A DNA stretch of 33,376 nt from an uncultured Eubacteriales bacterium (GTDB lineage Bacteria > Bacillota > Clostridia > Oscillospirales > Acutalibacteraceae): positions 1-33,376 of the forward strand of contig ONFG01000014.1 in assembly GCA_900317025.1 (NCBI GenBank). The letters are read 5' to 3'. Below are positions 24,478 through 32,806 of this stretch, one piece after another. The position numbers and the translations under genes were made by a program. Numbering within the stretch: the stretch's first letter is position 1; every line of letters begins with the position of its first letter. The notes beneath the pieces are model-generated. The model made no database searches. It saw only the letters and a program-made list of their open reading frames with translations, and was not told the origin of the DNA.

Positions 24478-24957
24478 ATGGCAAAGAAGAAGGGCGGTAC
24501 AACGGTCGAAGCCGTAACGGCGGTCGTTGAGCCGATCGTCGAGGGCCTCGGGCTGCGGCTTTGGGACGTTCGCCTCGTTAAAGAGGGTGCGTCGCTTTAC
24601 CTGCGTGTCTTTATCGACAAGGACGATGGCGTAATGATCGACGACTGTGAAGCGGTGAGCCGCGCGATAGACGGTCCGCTCGACGAGCTTGACCCCGTCG
24701 ACGGCGAATATACGCTTGAGGTGTGCTCGCCCGGCATCGAGCGCGAGCTTATAAAAGACGAGCACTTCGAGCAGTTCATTGGCGCCGATGTAATGGTAAA
24801 GATGATCCGCCCGATCGATGGCATAGGCAGAGAATTCTGCGGCAAGCTCAAGGCTTACAGCAAGCCCGACATAACGATCGAAGACCACAGCGGCGAAAAC
24901 GAGGTGACCTTCGCCAGGAAGGAAGCCGTTTACGTAAAGCTCGACGACTTCGATTGA
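24478..24957 (+). CDS. rimP: RimP, 30S ribosome maturation factor
   Basis: A 159-aa protein of normal RimP length, needed for 30S subunit assembly. Motifs: EPIVEGLGLRLWDVRLVKEG at the N-terminal domain, then LRVFIDKDDGVMIDDCEAVS and the highly conserved YTLEVCSPGIERELIKDEHF, followed by the SH3-like C-terminal domain ending VKLDDFD. The reading frame is open upstream to 24433, but the ATG at 24478 after CGGAGGG starts the conserved protein and lies downstream of the leader hairpin. It is the first gene of the nusA-infB operon. Confidence 0.96.
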   Translation: MAKKKGGTTVEAVTAVVEPIVEGLGLRLWDVRLVKEGASLYLRVFIDKDDGVMIDDCEAVSRAIDGPLDELDPVDGEYTLEVCSPGIERELIKDEHFEQFIGADVMVKMIRPIDGIGREFCGKLKAYSKPDITIEDHSGENEVTFARKEAVYVKLDDFD

Positions 24958-25011
24958 TCGCTTCAAAACCATTTTCACTATATATATTTTGCGAAAGGAC
25001 AGATCAACAAA

Positions 25012-26220
25012 ATGGCTAAGAAAAAGATCTCAGATAAGCAGGACGATATTAAGGATATGTTCGCCGCCATGCACGAGCTGGAAAAGACCAAGGGTATCCC
25101 GGTCGATATGCTTCTCGAAAACGTGGAGCGCTCCATCGAGAAGGCGTGCAAAAGCAACTACAACAACGACGACGTCGTTTTCAACGTTGACCTTGACAAC
25201 GGAGTTTTTGAGGCTTTTATCAGAAAGACGGTAGTCGAAGAGGTCACAGACCCCAACCGCGAGATCGAGCAGCATGAGGCGCTTGAGATCGACCCCAACG
25301 TTGGCATCGGAGAGAAGGTAAGAATCCAGATCGACACAAAGAAGCTCGGCAGGATTTCCGTTCAGAACGCAAGGAGCGTCATCCGCCAGGGGATAAGAGA
25401 CAAGGAGCGCGAGATCACGCTCGACGAGTTCAGAAAGAAGAGCAAGGAGATCGTTACGGCTCTCGTTGAGAACATCGACCCCGAAACGGGCAACGCAACG
25501 ATCCGCATCGGCAAATCGATCGCAACTCTCCCGAAGTCGGAGCAGGTCGGCATTGAGGAACTTAAAGAGGGCGACAGCGTAAAGGTCTACATCGCAGAGG
25601 TACGCGAGAACGACCCGACGAAGAAGAAACCCAGAGGCCCCAGAGCCGTTATCAGCAGAACGAGCAACGACTTTGTAAGGCGTCTGTTTGAGCTTGAGGT
25701 GCCTGAAATCTACGACGGCACAGTCGAGATCATGGCAGTAGCAAGAGAGGCAGGCTCGAGAACTAAGCTTGCGGTACAGAGCAAAAACCCGAATGTCGAT
25801 TCCGTCGGCGCCTGCATCGGTACGAGAGGTATCCGTGTGGCGAAGATCGTCGAGGAGCTTGGCGGCGAGAAGATCGATATCGTTGAATATAAAGAGGATC
25901 CCGCACAGTTCATCGCGGCGGCGCTCTCTCCGGCGACGGTAGTAAGCGTTGTGCTCAACGACGAAGAGACGAACGAGTGGCGTGTAACGGTGCCTGACGG
26001 TCAGCTTTCGCTCGCCATTGGCAACAGGGGGCAGAACGCAAGGCTTGCGGCAAGGCTGACGGGCTGCAAGATCGACATTCGCCCCGAAAGCGGCTTCTAC
26101 GGCGACGGCGAAGACGACGAGAGCGTTGTTGCTGACGATGACGAGCAGATCATCGCAGACGACCTCACCGAGAATATCGACGCGCTTGAAGACGAGGCTG
26201 CAAGCGGCAGCGACGAATAA
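25012..26220 (+). CDS. nusA: NusA, transcription termination/antitermination factor
   Basis: A 402-aa RNA-polymerase-binding factor. Domains in order: N-terminal polymerase-binding domain (about 10-125), S1 domain (about 135-200, ENIDPETGNATIRIGKSIAT to VKVYIAEV), KH1 with VGACIGTRGIRVAKIV (about 265-280) and KH2 with LSLAIGNRGQNARLAARL (about 335-352). It ends in an acidic tail of ~35 residues that replaces any further repeats, as in other Firmicute NusA proteins. GAAAGGAC precedes the ATG. The operon position after rimP is classical. Confidence 0.97.
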   Translation: MAKKKISDKQDDIKDMFAAMHELEKTKGIPVDMLLENVERSIEKACKSNYNNDDVVFNVDLDNGVFEAFIRKTVVEEVTDPNREIEQHEALEIDPNVGIGEKVRIQIDTKKLGRISVQNARSVIRQGIRDKEREITLDEFRKKSKEIVTALVENIDPETGNATIRIGKSIATLPKSEQVGIEELKEGDSVKVYIAEVRENDPTKKKPRGPRAVISRTSNDFVRRLFELEVPEIYDGTVEIMAVAREAGSRTKLAVQSKNPNVDSVGACIGTRGIRVAKIVEELGGEKIDIVEYKEDPAQFIAAALSPATVVSVVLNDEETNEWRVTVPDGQLSLAIGNRGQNARLAARLTGCKIDIRPESGFYGDGEDDESVVADDDEQIIADDLTENIDALEDEAASGSDE

Positions 26221-26237
26221 TCTTCAAGAAGGGCGGA

Positions 26238-26549
26238 ATGACATTGGTTAAGAAAAAGGTGCCTTTGAGAAAATGCAGCGGCTGCTCGGAGATGAAGCCG
26301 AAGCGGGAGCTTATCAGAGTTGTAAAAGCTCCCGACAAGACCGACGACAGCGGCGCTGTGATCGAAGCGGGCGGTATCTCTCTCGACCTTACGGGCAAAA
26401 AGCCGGGGCGAGGGGCTTACGTTTGCAAAAGCGCCGAGTGCCTGAGGCTTGCACGAAAGGCAAAACGGTTTGAACGGTCGTTCTCCTGCCGGATCCCCGA
26501 CAGTGTTTACGACGCAATGGAGGAGGAGCTGAAGGAAAGTGAACGGTAA
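26238..26549 (+). CDS. rnpM: RnpM (YlxR), RNase P modulator protein
   Basis: A 103-aa YlxR-family RNA-binding protein. The diagnostic blocks VPLRKCSGCSEMKPKRELIR and KKPGRGAYVCKSAECLRLAR are both present, including the GRGAY(V/L)C motif. B. subtilis YlxR binds RNase P RNA and modulates it. The ATG at 26238 is very close to AAGAAGG; the in-frame TTG at 26244 is an alternative with better spacing. The gene overlaps ylxQ by 11 nt. Confidence 0.92.
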   Translation: MTLVKKKVPLRKCSGCSEMKPKRELIRVVKAPDKTDDSGAVIEAGGISLDLTGKKPGRGAYVCKSAECLRLARKAKRFERSFSCRIPDSVYDAMEEELKESER

Positions 26550-26874
26550 CACGCTCGGCTTTCTGGGGCTTCTCAGAAGAGCCGGGAAAATAACTATCGG
26601 CTGCGACCCGGTGTGCGACAGCGTTTCACAGGGCAAAGCGCAGCTCGTGCTGATGGCGGAGGATATTTCGTCAAACACGAAGAAAACGGTACTTAAGCGT
26701 ACAAAGGCATATTCCCTGCATACCTATTTAATAAAATGCTCGAAGGAAGAGCTTAGTCACGCATTGGGAAAGCAGGCAGCGGTCATTTCCGTTGACGATG
26801 AAAAGGCGGCTTTAAGCGTCGAGAAAAAGCTCGCCGATGATAAGGAGGAATGTCACTATGATGATAAAATATAA
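26539..26874 (+). CDS. ylxQ: YlxQ, L7Ae-family K-turn RNA-binding protein
   Basis: A 111-aa protein of the ribosomal L7Ae/eL8 family. [20 protein letters not shown], the [16 protein letters not shown] segment and the later [20 protein letters not shown] match YlxQ/YbxF-type K-turn binders. The GTG start at 26539 follows GAAGGAAA and overlaps rnpM. Its last ~16 nt overlap the infB start, so the three genes are translationally coupled. Confidence 0.9.
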   Translation: MNGNTLGFLGLLRRAGKITIGCDPVCDSVSQGKAQLVLMAEDISSNTKKTVLKRTKAYSLHTYLIKCSKEELSHALGKQAAVISVDDEKAALSVEKKLADDKEECHYDDKI

Positions 26875-29302
26875 GCTCAGCGAGGTCGCAAAGGACCTCG
26901 GCGTCGCTCCGAAGGACGTTGCGGCGGCTCTTTTCGAGCACTCCGGTGCAAAGGCGAAGAGAAAAAACGCACAGTCTACCCTTACGGAGGACGAACTCAA
27001 CGTGATCTTTGAGTGCTTCACGCAGAAGAGTAAGATCGACGATGTTGAGGCATATCTTGCAAGCAGTGCGGCAAAGGCAGAGCCTGAGGCTCCCGCAGAT
27101 GAGAGCGCAAAGCCCGCTCAGGAGAAAAAAGCTGAGGAAAAGCCCGCAAAGCAGGAGAAGCCTGCTAAGGAAGCTCCCAAGGGCAAAAATGAGCCTGCAA
27201 GGCAGGACAAGAACCGCGGCAAAAACGACCGCCCCGCAAAGCAGCAGTCTCAGCAGCAGAAGCCTGCTGCGCCCGCAAAGGAGAGCGCAAAGCCCGCAGG
27301 CACAAACGAAGAGGGTGGCAAAGACAGGCGCCGTGTTATCGACACGAGAGCGGCAGTTGTCGACGTTGAGCGCTACAATGAAAAGTACGACAACCTTGCA
27401 AGCGAGAAGATGAAGCGCAGCGATTCCACCGTAAGCAAGCAGAAGATAAACCAGAAGTCGCAGCGCAGAGGCAAGCCGAGAAACTCCCGCAAGGAGACCG
27501 AGGCGGAGCGCCTTAAGAGGATCGCTGCCGAAAGAAAGAGCAAGCAGATCACCGTAGCTATCCCCGACGAGATCGTAGTCTCCGAGCTTGCAAGCAGGCT
27601 GAGAGTTACGGCAAACGAGCTTGTTAAAACGCTGTTCCTTATGGGTCAGATGGCGACGGTAAACGACGTTATCGACTTCGATACGGCTTCGCTCGCGGCG
27701 ATGGAGCTTCACGCAAAGGTGGAGCACGAGGTAGAGGTGCCGATCGAGGAGCAGATCATCGACGACAGTGAAGATACCGACGAGAATCTCCAGGAGCGCG
27801 CTCCGGTAGTAGTAGTTATGGGTCACGTCGACCACGGCAAGACCTCGCTTCTCGACGCCATCCGTGAGGAGAACGTAACGGCTACCGAGGCAGGCGGCAT
27901 CACGCAGCACATCGGCGCTTACAGAGCACGCATCAACGACAGGGAGATCACCTTCCTCGACACCCCGGGTCACGAGGCGTTCACGACGATGCGTGCAAGA
28001 GGCGCACAGGTCACAGATATAGCGGTTCTCGTTGTTGCAGCCGACGACGGTATCATGCCGCAGACGATCGAGGCTATCAACCACGCAAAGGCTGCCGACG
28101 TTTCGATCATCGTTGCCATCAACAAGATCGACAAGGAAGGCGCAGATATCGACCGTGTAAAGACTCAGCTCACCGAGTACAACATCGTTCCCGAGGAGTG
28201 GGGCGGCGACGTTCCGTGCATTCCCGTTTCGGCTAAGAAGCGTCAGGGTATCGAGGATCTTCTCGAGATGATCCTGCTCGTTGCCGACATGAAGGAGCTT
28301 AAAGCAAACCCCGACAGAGCGGCAAAGGGTACCGTTATCGAGGCAAAGCTCGACAAGGGCAGAGGTCCGGTCGCTACTGTCCTCGTTCAGAACGGTACGC
28401 TCAACGTCGGCGACATCGTGGTTGCAGGAACGACAGTCGGCAGAGTAAGAGCTATGACCGACTATAAGGGCAAGCGTGTACAGACGGCAGGCCCGTCCTA
28501 TCCGGTTGAGATCACAGGTCTTGACGACGTTCCCACGGGCGGCGACACCTTCAACGCCGTAACGGACGAGCGCCTTGCAAGGGAGCTTGTAGAGCAGAGA
28601 AAGTCGAAGGCAAAGGAAGAGCTGTTCAACTCCATGCGCCCGAAGGCGGTAACGCTTGAAAACCTCTTCGATCAGATGCAGCAGGGTGAGATGAAGGAGC
28701 TTCAGATCATCGTCAAGGCAGACGTTCAGGGCTCTGTCGAGGCTGTAACGCAGTCGCTTCTCAAGCTTTCAAACGATGAGGTAAGGATCAATGTTATCCA
28801 CGGCGCAGTAGGCGCTATCAACGAATCCGATGTAATGCTTGCGTCGGCTTCGGGTGCTATCATCGTTGGCTTCAACGTTCGCCCCGACTCCGTTGCGGAA
28901 GAGAACGCAAAGCGTGACGGCGTAGACCTGCGCTGCTACCGCATTATTTACGACTGTCTCGAGGAGATTGAGAGCGCCATGAAGGGTATGCTCGCTCCGA
29001 AGACGAGAGAGGTCGTTTATGGCAAGGCGGAGTGCCGAAATGTTATCAAGATCAAGAGCATCGGCTTCATCGCAGGCTCTTACGTGCTCAGCGGCAAGAT
29101 CATGAGAAACTCTCAGGCGAGAGTCGTTCGTGACGGCATCGTTATTTTTGAAGACGCCATCAGCTCACTGCAGCGCTTCAAGGACGCAGTCAAGGAAGTA
29201 AGCGCCGGTTACGAGTGCGGTATCGGTCTTGAAAAGTTCGCCGACCTCAAGGAGGGCGACATCATCGAGAGCTTCGGCATCGAAGAATATCGCGAAGACT
29301 AA
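26858..29302 (+). CDS. infB: translation initiation factor IF-2
   Basis: An 814-aa IF-2 that places initiator tRNA on the 30S subunit. The N-terminal IF2_N domain ([20 protein letters not shown]) is followed by a low-complexity K/E/A/P/Q linker (about 70-160) and a second IF2_N domain ([20 protein letters not shown]). The G domain has G1 [13 protein letters not shown]2 [11 protein letters not shown]3 DTPGHEAF, G4 NKID and G5 SAKK, and domains II-IV follow to the C-terminal fMet-tRNA-binding barrel. The reading frame reaches 26837, but AAGGAGG at 26842-26848 points to ATG 26858 (or 26861). Confidence 0.97.
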   Translation: MMIKYKLSEVAKDLGVAPKDVAAALFEHSGAKAKRKNAQSTLTEDELNVIFECFTQKSKIDDVEAYLASSAAKAEPEAPADESAKPAQEKKAEEKPAKQEKPAKEAPKGKNEPARQDKNRGKNDRPAKQQSQQQKPAAPAKESAKPAGTNEEGGKDRRRVIDTRAAVVDVERYNEKYDNLASEKMKRSDSTVSKQKINQKSQRRGKPRNSRKETEAERLKRIAAERKSKQITVAIPDEIVVSELASRLRVTANELVKTLFLMGQMATVNDVIDFDTASLAAMELHAKVEHEVEVPIEEQIIDDSEDTDENLQERAPVVVVMGHVDHGKTSLLDAIREENVTATEAGGITQHIGAYRARINDREITFLDTPGHEAFTTMRARGAQVTDIAVLVVAADDGIMPQTIEAINHAKAADVSIIVAINKIDKEGADIDRVKTQLTEYNIVPEEWGGDVPCIPVSAKKRQGIEDLLEMILLVADMKELKANPDRAAKGTVIEAKLDKGRGPVATVLVQNGTLNVGDIVVAGTTVGRVRAMTDYKGKRVQTAGPSYPVEITGLDDVPTGGDTFNAVTDERLARELVEQRKSKAKEELFNSMRPKAVTLENLFDQMQQGEMKELQIIVKADVQGSVEAVTQSLLKLSNDEVRINVIHGAVGAINESDVMLASASGAIIVGFNVRPDSVAEENAKRDGVDLRCYRIIYDCLEEIESAMKGMLAPKTREVVYGKAECRNVIKIKSIGFIAGSYVLSGKIMRNSQARVVRDGIVIFEDAISSLQRFKDAVKEVSAGYECGIGLEKFADLKEGDIIESFGIEEYRED

Positions 29303-29659
29303 GGCGACCGCGGGCAGGCGGCTAAGCGGCCGCAGGCAGTACGCACGCCAAGCTTTGAGTGGGCGCAGGTTTTGAGCCTGCGATCGGAAAGCTCCCGCAT
29401 AGTCTCCTTGATAGATAAACGATCCTCTATTACGATTATTTAATTGCCGAAGTAAGAATTTGGAATGAAGGTTTTAGGTAAAGCCTTTTTCAAAAGGCTT
29501 GCGGGTCGAGGGCAGCGCCCTTGCGGGGTTTAAGGGCGGCGCCCTTAACGATATACTTATTCCAATCGTTTTGCGGTGCAAAATGATGCTCAAGCAGATA
29601 ACAGGCGTGTGGGATAGCTTAACACTGATACAACAAAAAATTAGGAGAATATAATATAT
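29303..29659 (+). other. hairpin-rich gap between infB and rbfA
   Basis: This 357-nt interruption of the usually tight infB-rbfA junction holds no gene. It contains GCGGC/GCCGC (29318-29333), a two-part stem (AGCTTT/AAAGCT enclosing CGCAGG/CCTGCG, 29351-29393) and a triple-hairpin repeat-like element (29471-29547). The rbfA ribosome site TTAGGAG lies at the end. No strong promoter is evident. Confidence 0.75.
29471..29550. repeat. composite triple-hairpin intergenic element
   Basis: Three consecutive hairpins: AAGCCTTTT/AAAAGGCTT (29481-29500), AGGGC/GCCCT (29509-29521) and TAAGGGC/GCCCTTA (29531-29547), joined by TTGCGGGTCG and TGCGGGGTT. The last two are near-copies (GGGC-NGC-GCCC). This architecture resembles dispersed intergenic repeats of Ruminococcaceae genomes; that resemblance is from memory and only one copy is in this window. 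Confidence 0.65.
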
Positions 29660-30043
29660 ATGGCAAGTCACAAGCTGGGAAGGAACACTGAGGACATCAA
29701 GCGTGAGCTTACGGCTGTGCTCCGTGAGCTGAAAGACCCTCGGGTGGCAAATATAATGCTCAGTATCGTAAGGGTCGACGTTTCGAGAGACTTGAGCTAC
29801 TGCAAGGTCTATGTAAGCGCCATGGAGGGGCTTGATGCCGCAAAGCAGGCGGTGAAGGGGCTTACCTCCGCTTCGGGCTATATCCGCAGAGAGGTCGGTT
29901 CACGACTTTCGCTGCGCCATGTGCCTGCAATGACGTTTGAGGCGACAGACTCTATCGAATACAGCGCAAACATCTCGCATATTTTAAGCGAGCTTAACAT
30001 TAAGGACGGTGAAGACAATGCCGCAGACGACGAATCTGAATGA
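29660..30043 (+). CDS. rbfA: RbfA, 30S ribosome-binding factor
   Basis: A 127-aa single-KH-domain protein that binds the 30S subunit during 16S rRNA maturation. Typical motifs: HKLGRNTEDIKRELTAVLRE, LKDPRVANIMLSIVRVDVSR, DLSYCKVYVSAME and the C-terminal LRHVPAMTFEATDSIEYSAN. The length is normal. The ATG follows TTAGGAGAATATAAT. Its 3' end overlaps nrnA by 26 nt. Confidence 0.96.
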   Translation: MASHKLGRNTEDIKRELTAVLRELKDPRVANIMLSIVRVDVSRDLSYCKVYVSAMEGLDAAKQAVKGLTSASGYIRREVGSRLSLRHVPAMTFEATDSIEYSANISHILSELNIKDGEDNAADDESE

Positions 30044-30983
30044 TATAGCGCAGGCGCTGCGGGAGCGAGACGATTTCGTTATCCTGACTCACCAATACCC
30101 TGACGGCGACACGGTCGGCTCGGCGTATGCGCTTTGCAGAGCACTGCGCAAAATGGGGAAGCGTTCTCGTGTTATTATAAACGGCAAGCTCGACAAGAAG
30201 TTCAATTTCCTTCAGAACAACTACGAGGAGCAGGACTTTGAATACAAAACGGTTGTTACCGTTGACATCGCTGCAAAGCAGCTTCTCGGCGATCTTCAGG
30301 AGGAGTTCGGCGGCAAGGTCGACATCAGCGTCGACCACCACGTATCGAACGACCACTTCGCAAAGCTTTCATACGTTGACCCCAAGGCGGCTAATACGGA
30401 AAACGTGCTCGAGCTTATAAAACTGCTCGGCACAGAGATAGACAAGGACATGGCAAACGCCATCTATACTGGTATATGCACCGACACGGGCTGCTTCAAG
30501 TTTTCAAACGTTACATCAGCGACGATGCGTGCGGCGGCCGAGATGATGGATCTCGGCTGCGACAGCACGGAGATCAACCGTGTGATGTTCGACCTCAAAT
30601 CAATGGCGAGGATACGCATGGAAAAGGCTGTTCTCGATTCGCTCACGCTCCACGCCGACGGCAAGATCGCCGTAGTCAACACGACGATAGAGCTGGAGCA
30701 TGAAACGGGCGTAGGCGACACCGATATGGACGGAATCGCTTCTATCCCGAGGCAGATTGAGGGCGTTATCATAGGCATAACGATAAAGGAAAAGGACGGC
30801 GGCAAGTACCGCATAAGCATACGTACTCTCGGCTGCTGCGACGCGTCGAGGATCGGTGCGGAGTTCGGCGGAGGCGGTCACCACGCGGCGGCGGGCTGTT
30901 CGATTACGGGCAGCTTGTACGACGTAAAGAGCCGCATCGTCGAGGCGGCGGAGGCGGAGCTTCGCCGTGCGGGTGAGCTATGA
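30018..30983 (+). CDS. nrnA: DHH/DHHA1 phosphoesterase NrnA-like (oligoribonuclease/pAp phosphatase)
   Basis: A 321-aa DHH-superfamily phosphoesterase that in relatives degrades nanoRNA and/or dephosphorylates pAp. Metal-binding motifs: HQYPDGDTVGSAYAL, TVDIAAKQ, DHHVSNDHF and TGICTDTGCFKFSN. The DHHA1 end has GGGGHHAAAGCS. ATG 30018 is chosen over the GTG at 30009 because TAAGGA is too close to the GTG. It overlaps rbfA at the start and truB by 4 nt at the end, fitting one operon. Confidence 0.93.
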   Translation: MPQTTNLNDIAQALRERDDFVILTHQYPDGDTVGSAYALCRALRKMGKRSRVIINGKLDKKFNFLQNNYEEQDFEYKTVVTVDIAAKQLLGDLQEEFGGKVDISVDHHVSNDHFAKLSYVDPKAANTENVLELIKLLGTEIDKDMANAIYTGICTDTGCFKFSNVTSATMRAAAEMMDLGCDSTEINRVMFDLKSMARIRMEKAVLDSLTLHADGKIAVVNTTIELEHETGVGDTDMDGIASIPRQIEGVIIGITIKEKDGGKYRISIRTLGCCDASRIGAEFGGGGHHAAAGCSITGSLYDVKSRIVEAAEAELRRAGEL

Positions 30984-31903
30984 ACGGCGTAATAGTTGTC
31001 AACAAGCCGCAGGAGTTCACGTCGTTTGACGTGGTCGCCGTAATGCGCAGACTTTGCGGTCAGCGAAAGATCGGTCACACCGGCACGCTTGACCCGATGG
31101 CGGAGGGCGTGCTCCCTCTGCTGCTCGGTACGGCGACGAGGGCGCAGGACATTCTGCCCGACAGCGACAAGGAATACACTGCCGGCTTTCGCCTCGGCAT
31201 GACGACCGACACGCTCGACATCTGGGGCGAGGTGAAAACGCAGTGCGAGTCTTCCGCAAAAAGGGAGGATATACTCTCGCTGCTGCCCGGCTTCACGGGC
31301 GAGATATCGCAGCTTCCGCCGATGTATTCCGCCGTCAAGAAAAACGGCGTGCGCCTTTATGACCTCGCAAGGCAGGGGGCTGTGGTCGAGCGTGAGCCGA
31401 GGGTGGTCACGATCTCGGAGCTTGTGCTGCTAGACTTCGACGAGGCTTCGCAGACGGGGCAGCTTCGTGTGCTCTGCTCAAAGGGTACATATATCCGCTC
31501 TCTCATAGACGACATCGGCGCGAGGCTCGGCGTGGGCGGCGTTATGACGTCGCTCATGCGCACAAGGGCGTGCGGCTTCACTCTCGAAGACGCAAAAACG
31601 CTCGACGAGATCAGAGAGCTTTCAAAGCAGGGCGAAGAGCCGGAAAACACCCGGAGCCTTTTGCGCAGCGTAGACAGTCTTTTTGACGTTTACGAAAAGC
31701 TTATCGTCAGCGAGAAGCAGGCGGCTCGCTTTTCAAACGGAAACCCGCTCGACGCCGCAAAGACAAGCCTCAAAGGCTCGGCGCAGGACGGCCAGATCGT
31801 CAGAGTTTGCGCGAGAAGCGGCGAGTTTATCGCGCTCGGCAGGGTAGATATTGATGCGGGCGTTATCAAGGTGTACAAGATGTTTTATCAGAAGGACGCT
31901 TGA
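30980..31903 (+). CDS. truB: TruB, tRNA pseudouridine-55 synthase
   Basis: A 307-aa enzyme that makes pseudouridine 55 in the T-loop of tRNA. NGVIVVNKPQEFTSFDVVA, the catalytic GHTGTLDPMAEGVLPLLLG (active Asp in GTLDP), QLPPMYSAVKKNGVRLYDLA and SKGTYIRSLIDDIGARLG are all present, with a C-terminal PUA-like segment. It overlaps nrnA by ATGA. The ribF and rpsO genes that often follow truB are not here. Confidence 0.96.
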   Translation: MNGVIVVNKPQEFTSFDVVAVMRRLCGQRKIGHTGTLDPMAEGVLPLLLGTATRAQDILPDSDKEYTAGFRLGMTTDTLDIWGEVKTQCESSAKREDILSLLPGFTGEISQLPPMYSAVKKNGVRLYDLARQGAVVEREPRVVTISELVLLDFDEASQTGQLRVLCSKGTYIRSLIDDIGARLGVGGVMTSLMRTRACGFTLEDAKTLDEIRELSKQGEEPENTRSLLRSVDSLFDVYEKLIVSEKQAARFSNGNPLDAAKTSLKGSAQDGQIVRVCARSGEFIALGRVDIDAGVIKVYKMFYQKDA

Positions 31904-31931
31904 CCTCGGTCAAGGGTAAGGAGAAACAAAA

Positions 31932-32477
31932 ATGAATAAAATAATTTCAATAATTGCAGCGACGTCGATCGCAGCCGTAATGCTTGCGGGCTGTACGTCC
32001 GACACGACGGCGGCTTCCTCCGCGGCGTCCGACGCGTCTGCCACATCGAGCGGCGAGACTATGACGGGTGACGGCACGAAGTCCCCCGACAGCTATAGCA
32101 AGGACTTCGACGGCTTCGTTCAGTACATGACCGACAACGGCTTTATCAGCGGCGAGGGCGTCGATCTCACGGCAGCAGCTATCGGCGCCGAGACAGGAAA
32201 GCGCTTCACGGTTTCCTCCGCCGTATCGAAGCACACGGTAGAGCTGTATGAATACAAGGATCAGACGTCGAGCATGGCGGAGAAGACGATCTCGAATGCG
32301 AGAGCCGACGGCTCGTTCCACCTGTTCGACAGCACCGAGACAATGACGAAGAACACGCTTGCCGTTGTAAGCGAAGACGGACGCTTCCTCATGCTCTACA
32401 CCGACGCCTCGGAGAGCGACGGCGTAAGTGAACAGAAGGAAAAGGCTGCCGAAGCGGTAAAGAATTTCAGCAAGTGA
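31932..32477 (+). CDS. small lipoprotein of unknown function
   Basis: A 181-aa predicted lipoprotein: an N-terminal MNKIISIIAATSIAAVMLAG leads to the lipobox Cys 21 (LAGC). A Ser/Ala/Thr/Asp-rich spacer of ~35 residues follows, then a compact domain of about 120 residues (YSKDFDGFVQYMTDNGFISG to the C-terminal EKAAEAVKNFSK). No enzymatic motif is visible and I cannot name the family. AAGGAG precedes the ATG 28 nt after truB, so it may be co-transcribed with the operon; a strong hairpin follows it. Confidence 0.85.
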   Translation: MNKIISIIAATSIAAVMLAGCTSDTTAASSAASDASATSSGETMTGDGTKSPDSYSKDFDGFVQYMTDNGFISGEGVDLTAAAIGAETGKRFTVSSAVSKHTVELYEYKDQTSSMAEKTISNARADGSFHLFDSTETMTKNTLAVVSEDGRFLMLYTDASESDGVSEQKEKAAEAVKNFSK

Positions 32478-32481
32478 TATA

Positions 32482-32542
32482 TGAGGGGCGGTTTTGCGGA
32501 TTTTGAATTTTTAAAAACAAAATCCTGCAAAATCGTCCCTCA
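32482..32542 (+). terminator. long hairpin after the lipoprotein gene
   Basis: Arms at 32482-32505 and 32518-32542 pair over 24 bp with two G-U pairs and one bulged U, around a 12-nt A/T loop. It starts 5 nt after the stop codon. The missing T-tract makes it an unusual terminator; it may stabilise the mRNA 3' end. Confidence 0.65.
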
Positions 32543-32650
32543 AATGTATCGAAAAACAGGTCGTTCGGGAGTCATAACGCAATTTTTTAAAAAAATTCAC
32601 CGAAAATTTATAAAATTACCGTTTATCGAGCCTTTTTTTCTCAAAAACAT

Positions 32651-32679
32651 TTGACTATGATTTGATATTGTAATATAAT
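32651..32679 (+). promoter_or_regulatory. promoter of serC
   Basis: TTGACT at 32651-32656 and TATAAT at 32674-32679 with a 17-nt spacer predict a leader of about 120 nt before the serC ATG at 32807. The stretch 32543-32650 is AT-rich and without a gene. Confidence 0.8.
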
Positions 32680-32698
32680 AAATTGTGTGCTTTTATTG

Positions 32699-32766
32699 AC
32701 CGCTAAAGCTTGTGCGGTACGGGAGCATATCCGGAGACCGCCGGCTATTTGCTTATGATATCCGGC
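32699..32766 (+). ncRNA. structured serC leader, possible regulatory RNA
   Basis: ACCGC (32699-32703) pairs with GCGGT (32714-32718). Downstream, CCGG occurs at 32731-32734, 32741-32744 and 32762-32765. The middle copy can pair with either neighbour, the longer option being GCCGG (32740-32744) with CCGGC (32762-32766). I do not recognise a T-box or other known class. Confidence 0.4.
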
Positions 32767-32806
32767 TGTCGTGTCGATAAAATTAATTTTTTGGAGGCTT
32801 TATAAA

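Noticed and set aside
26783-28084. A 433-aa minus-strand open frame
   Set aside because: Antisense to infB; the Leu/Arg/Cys-rich translation mirrors the Lys/Glu/Ala codons of IF-2.
29318-29393. A tRNA-like fold after infB
   Set aside because: Several stems are present, but there is no T-loop consensus, acceptor stem or anticodon arm of proper size.
32686-32806. A T-box leader for serC
   Set aside because: No specifier-loop pattern, no TGGNACC-type T-box sequence and no terminator helix with T-run before the gene.
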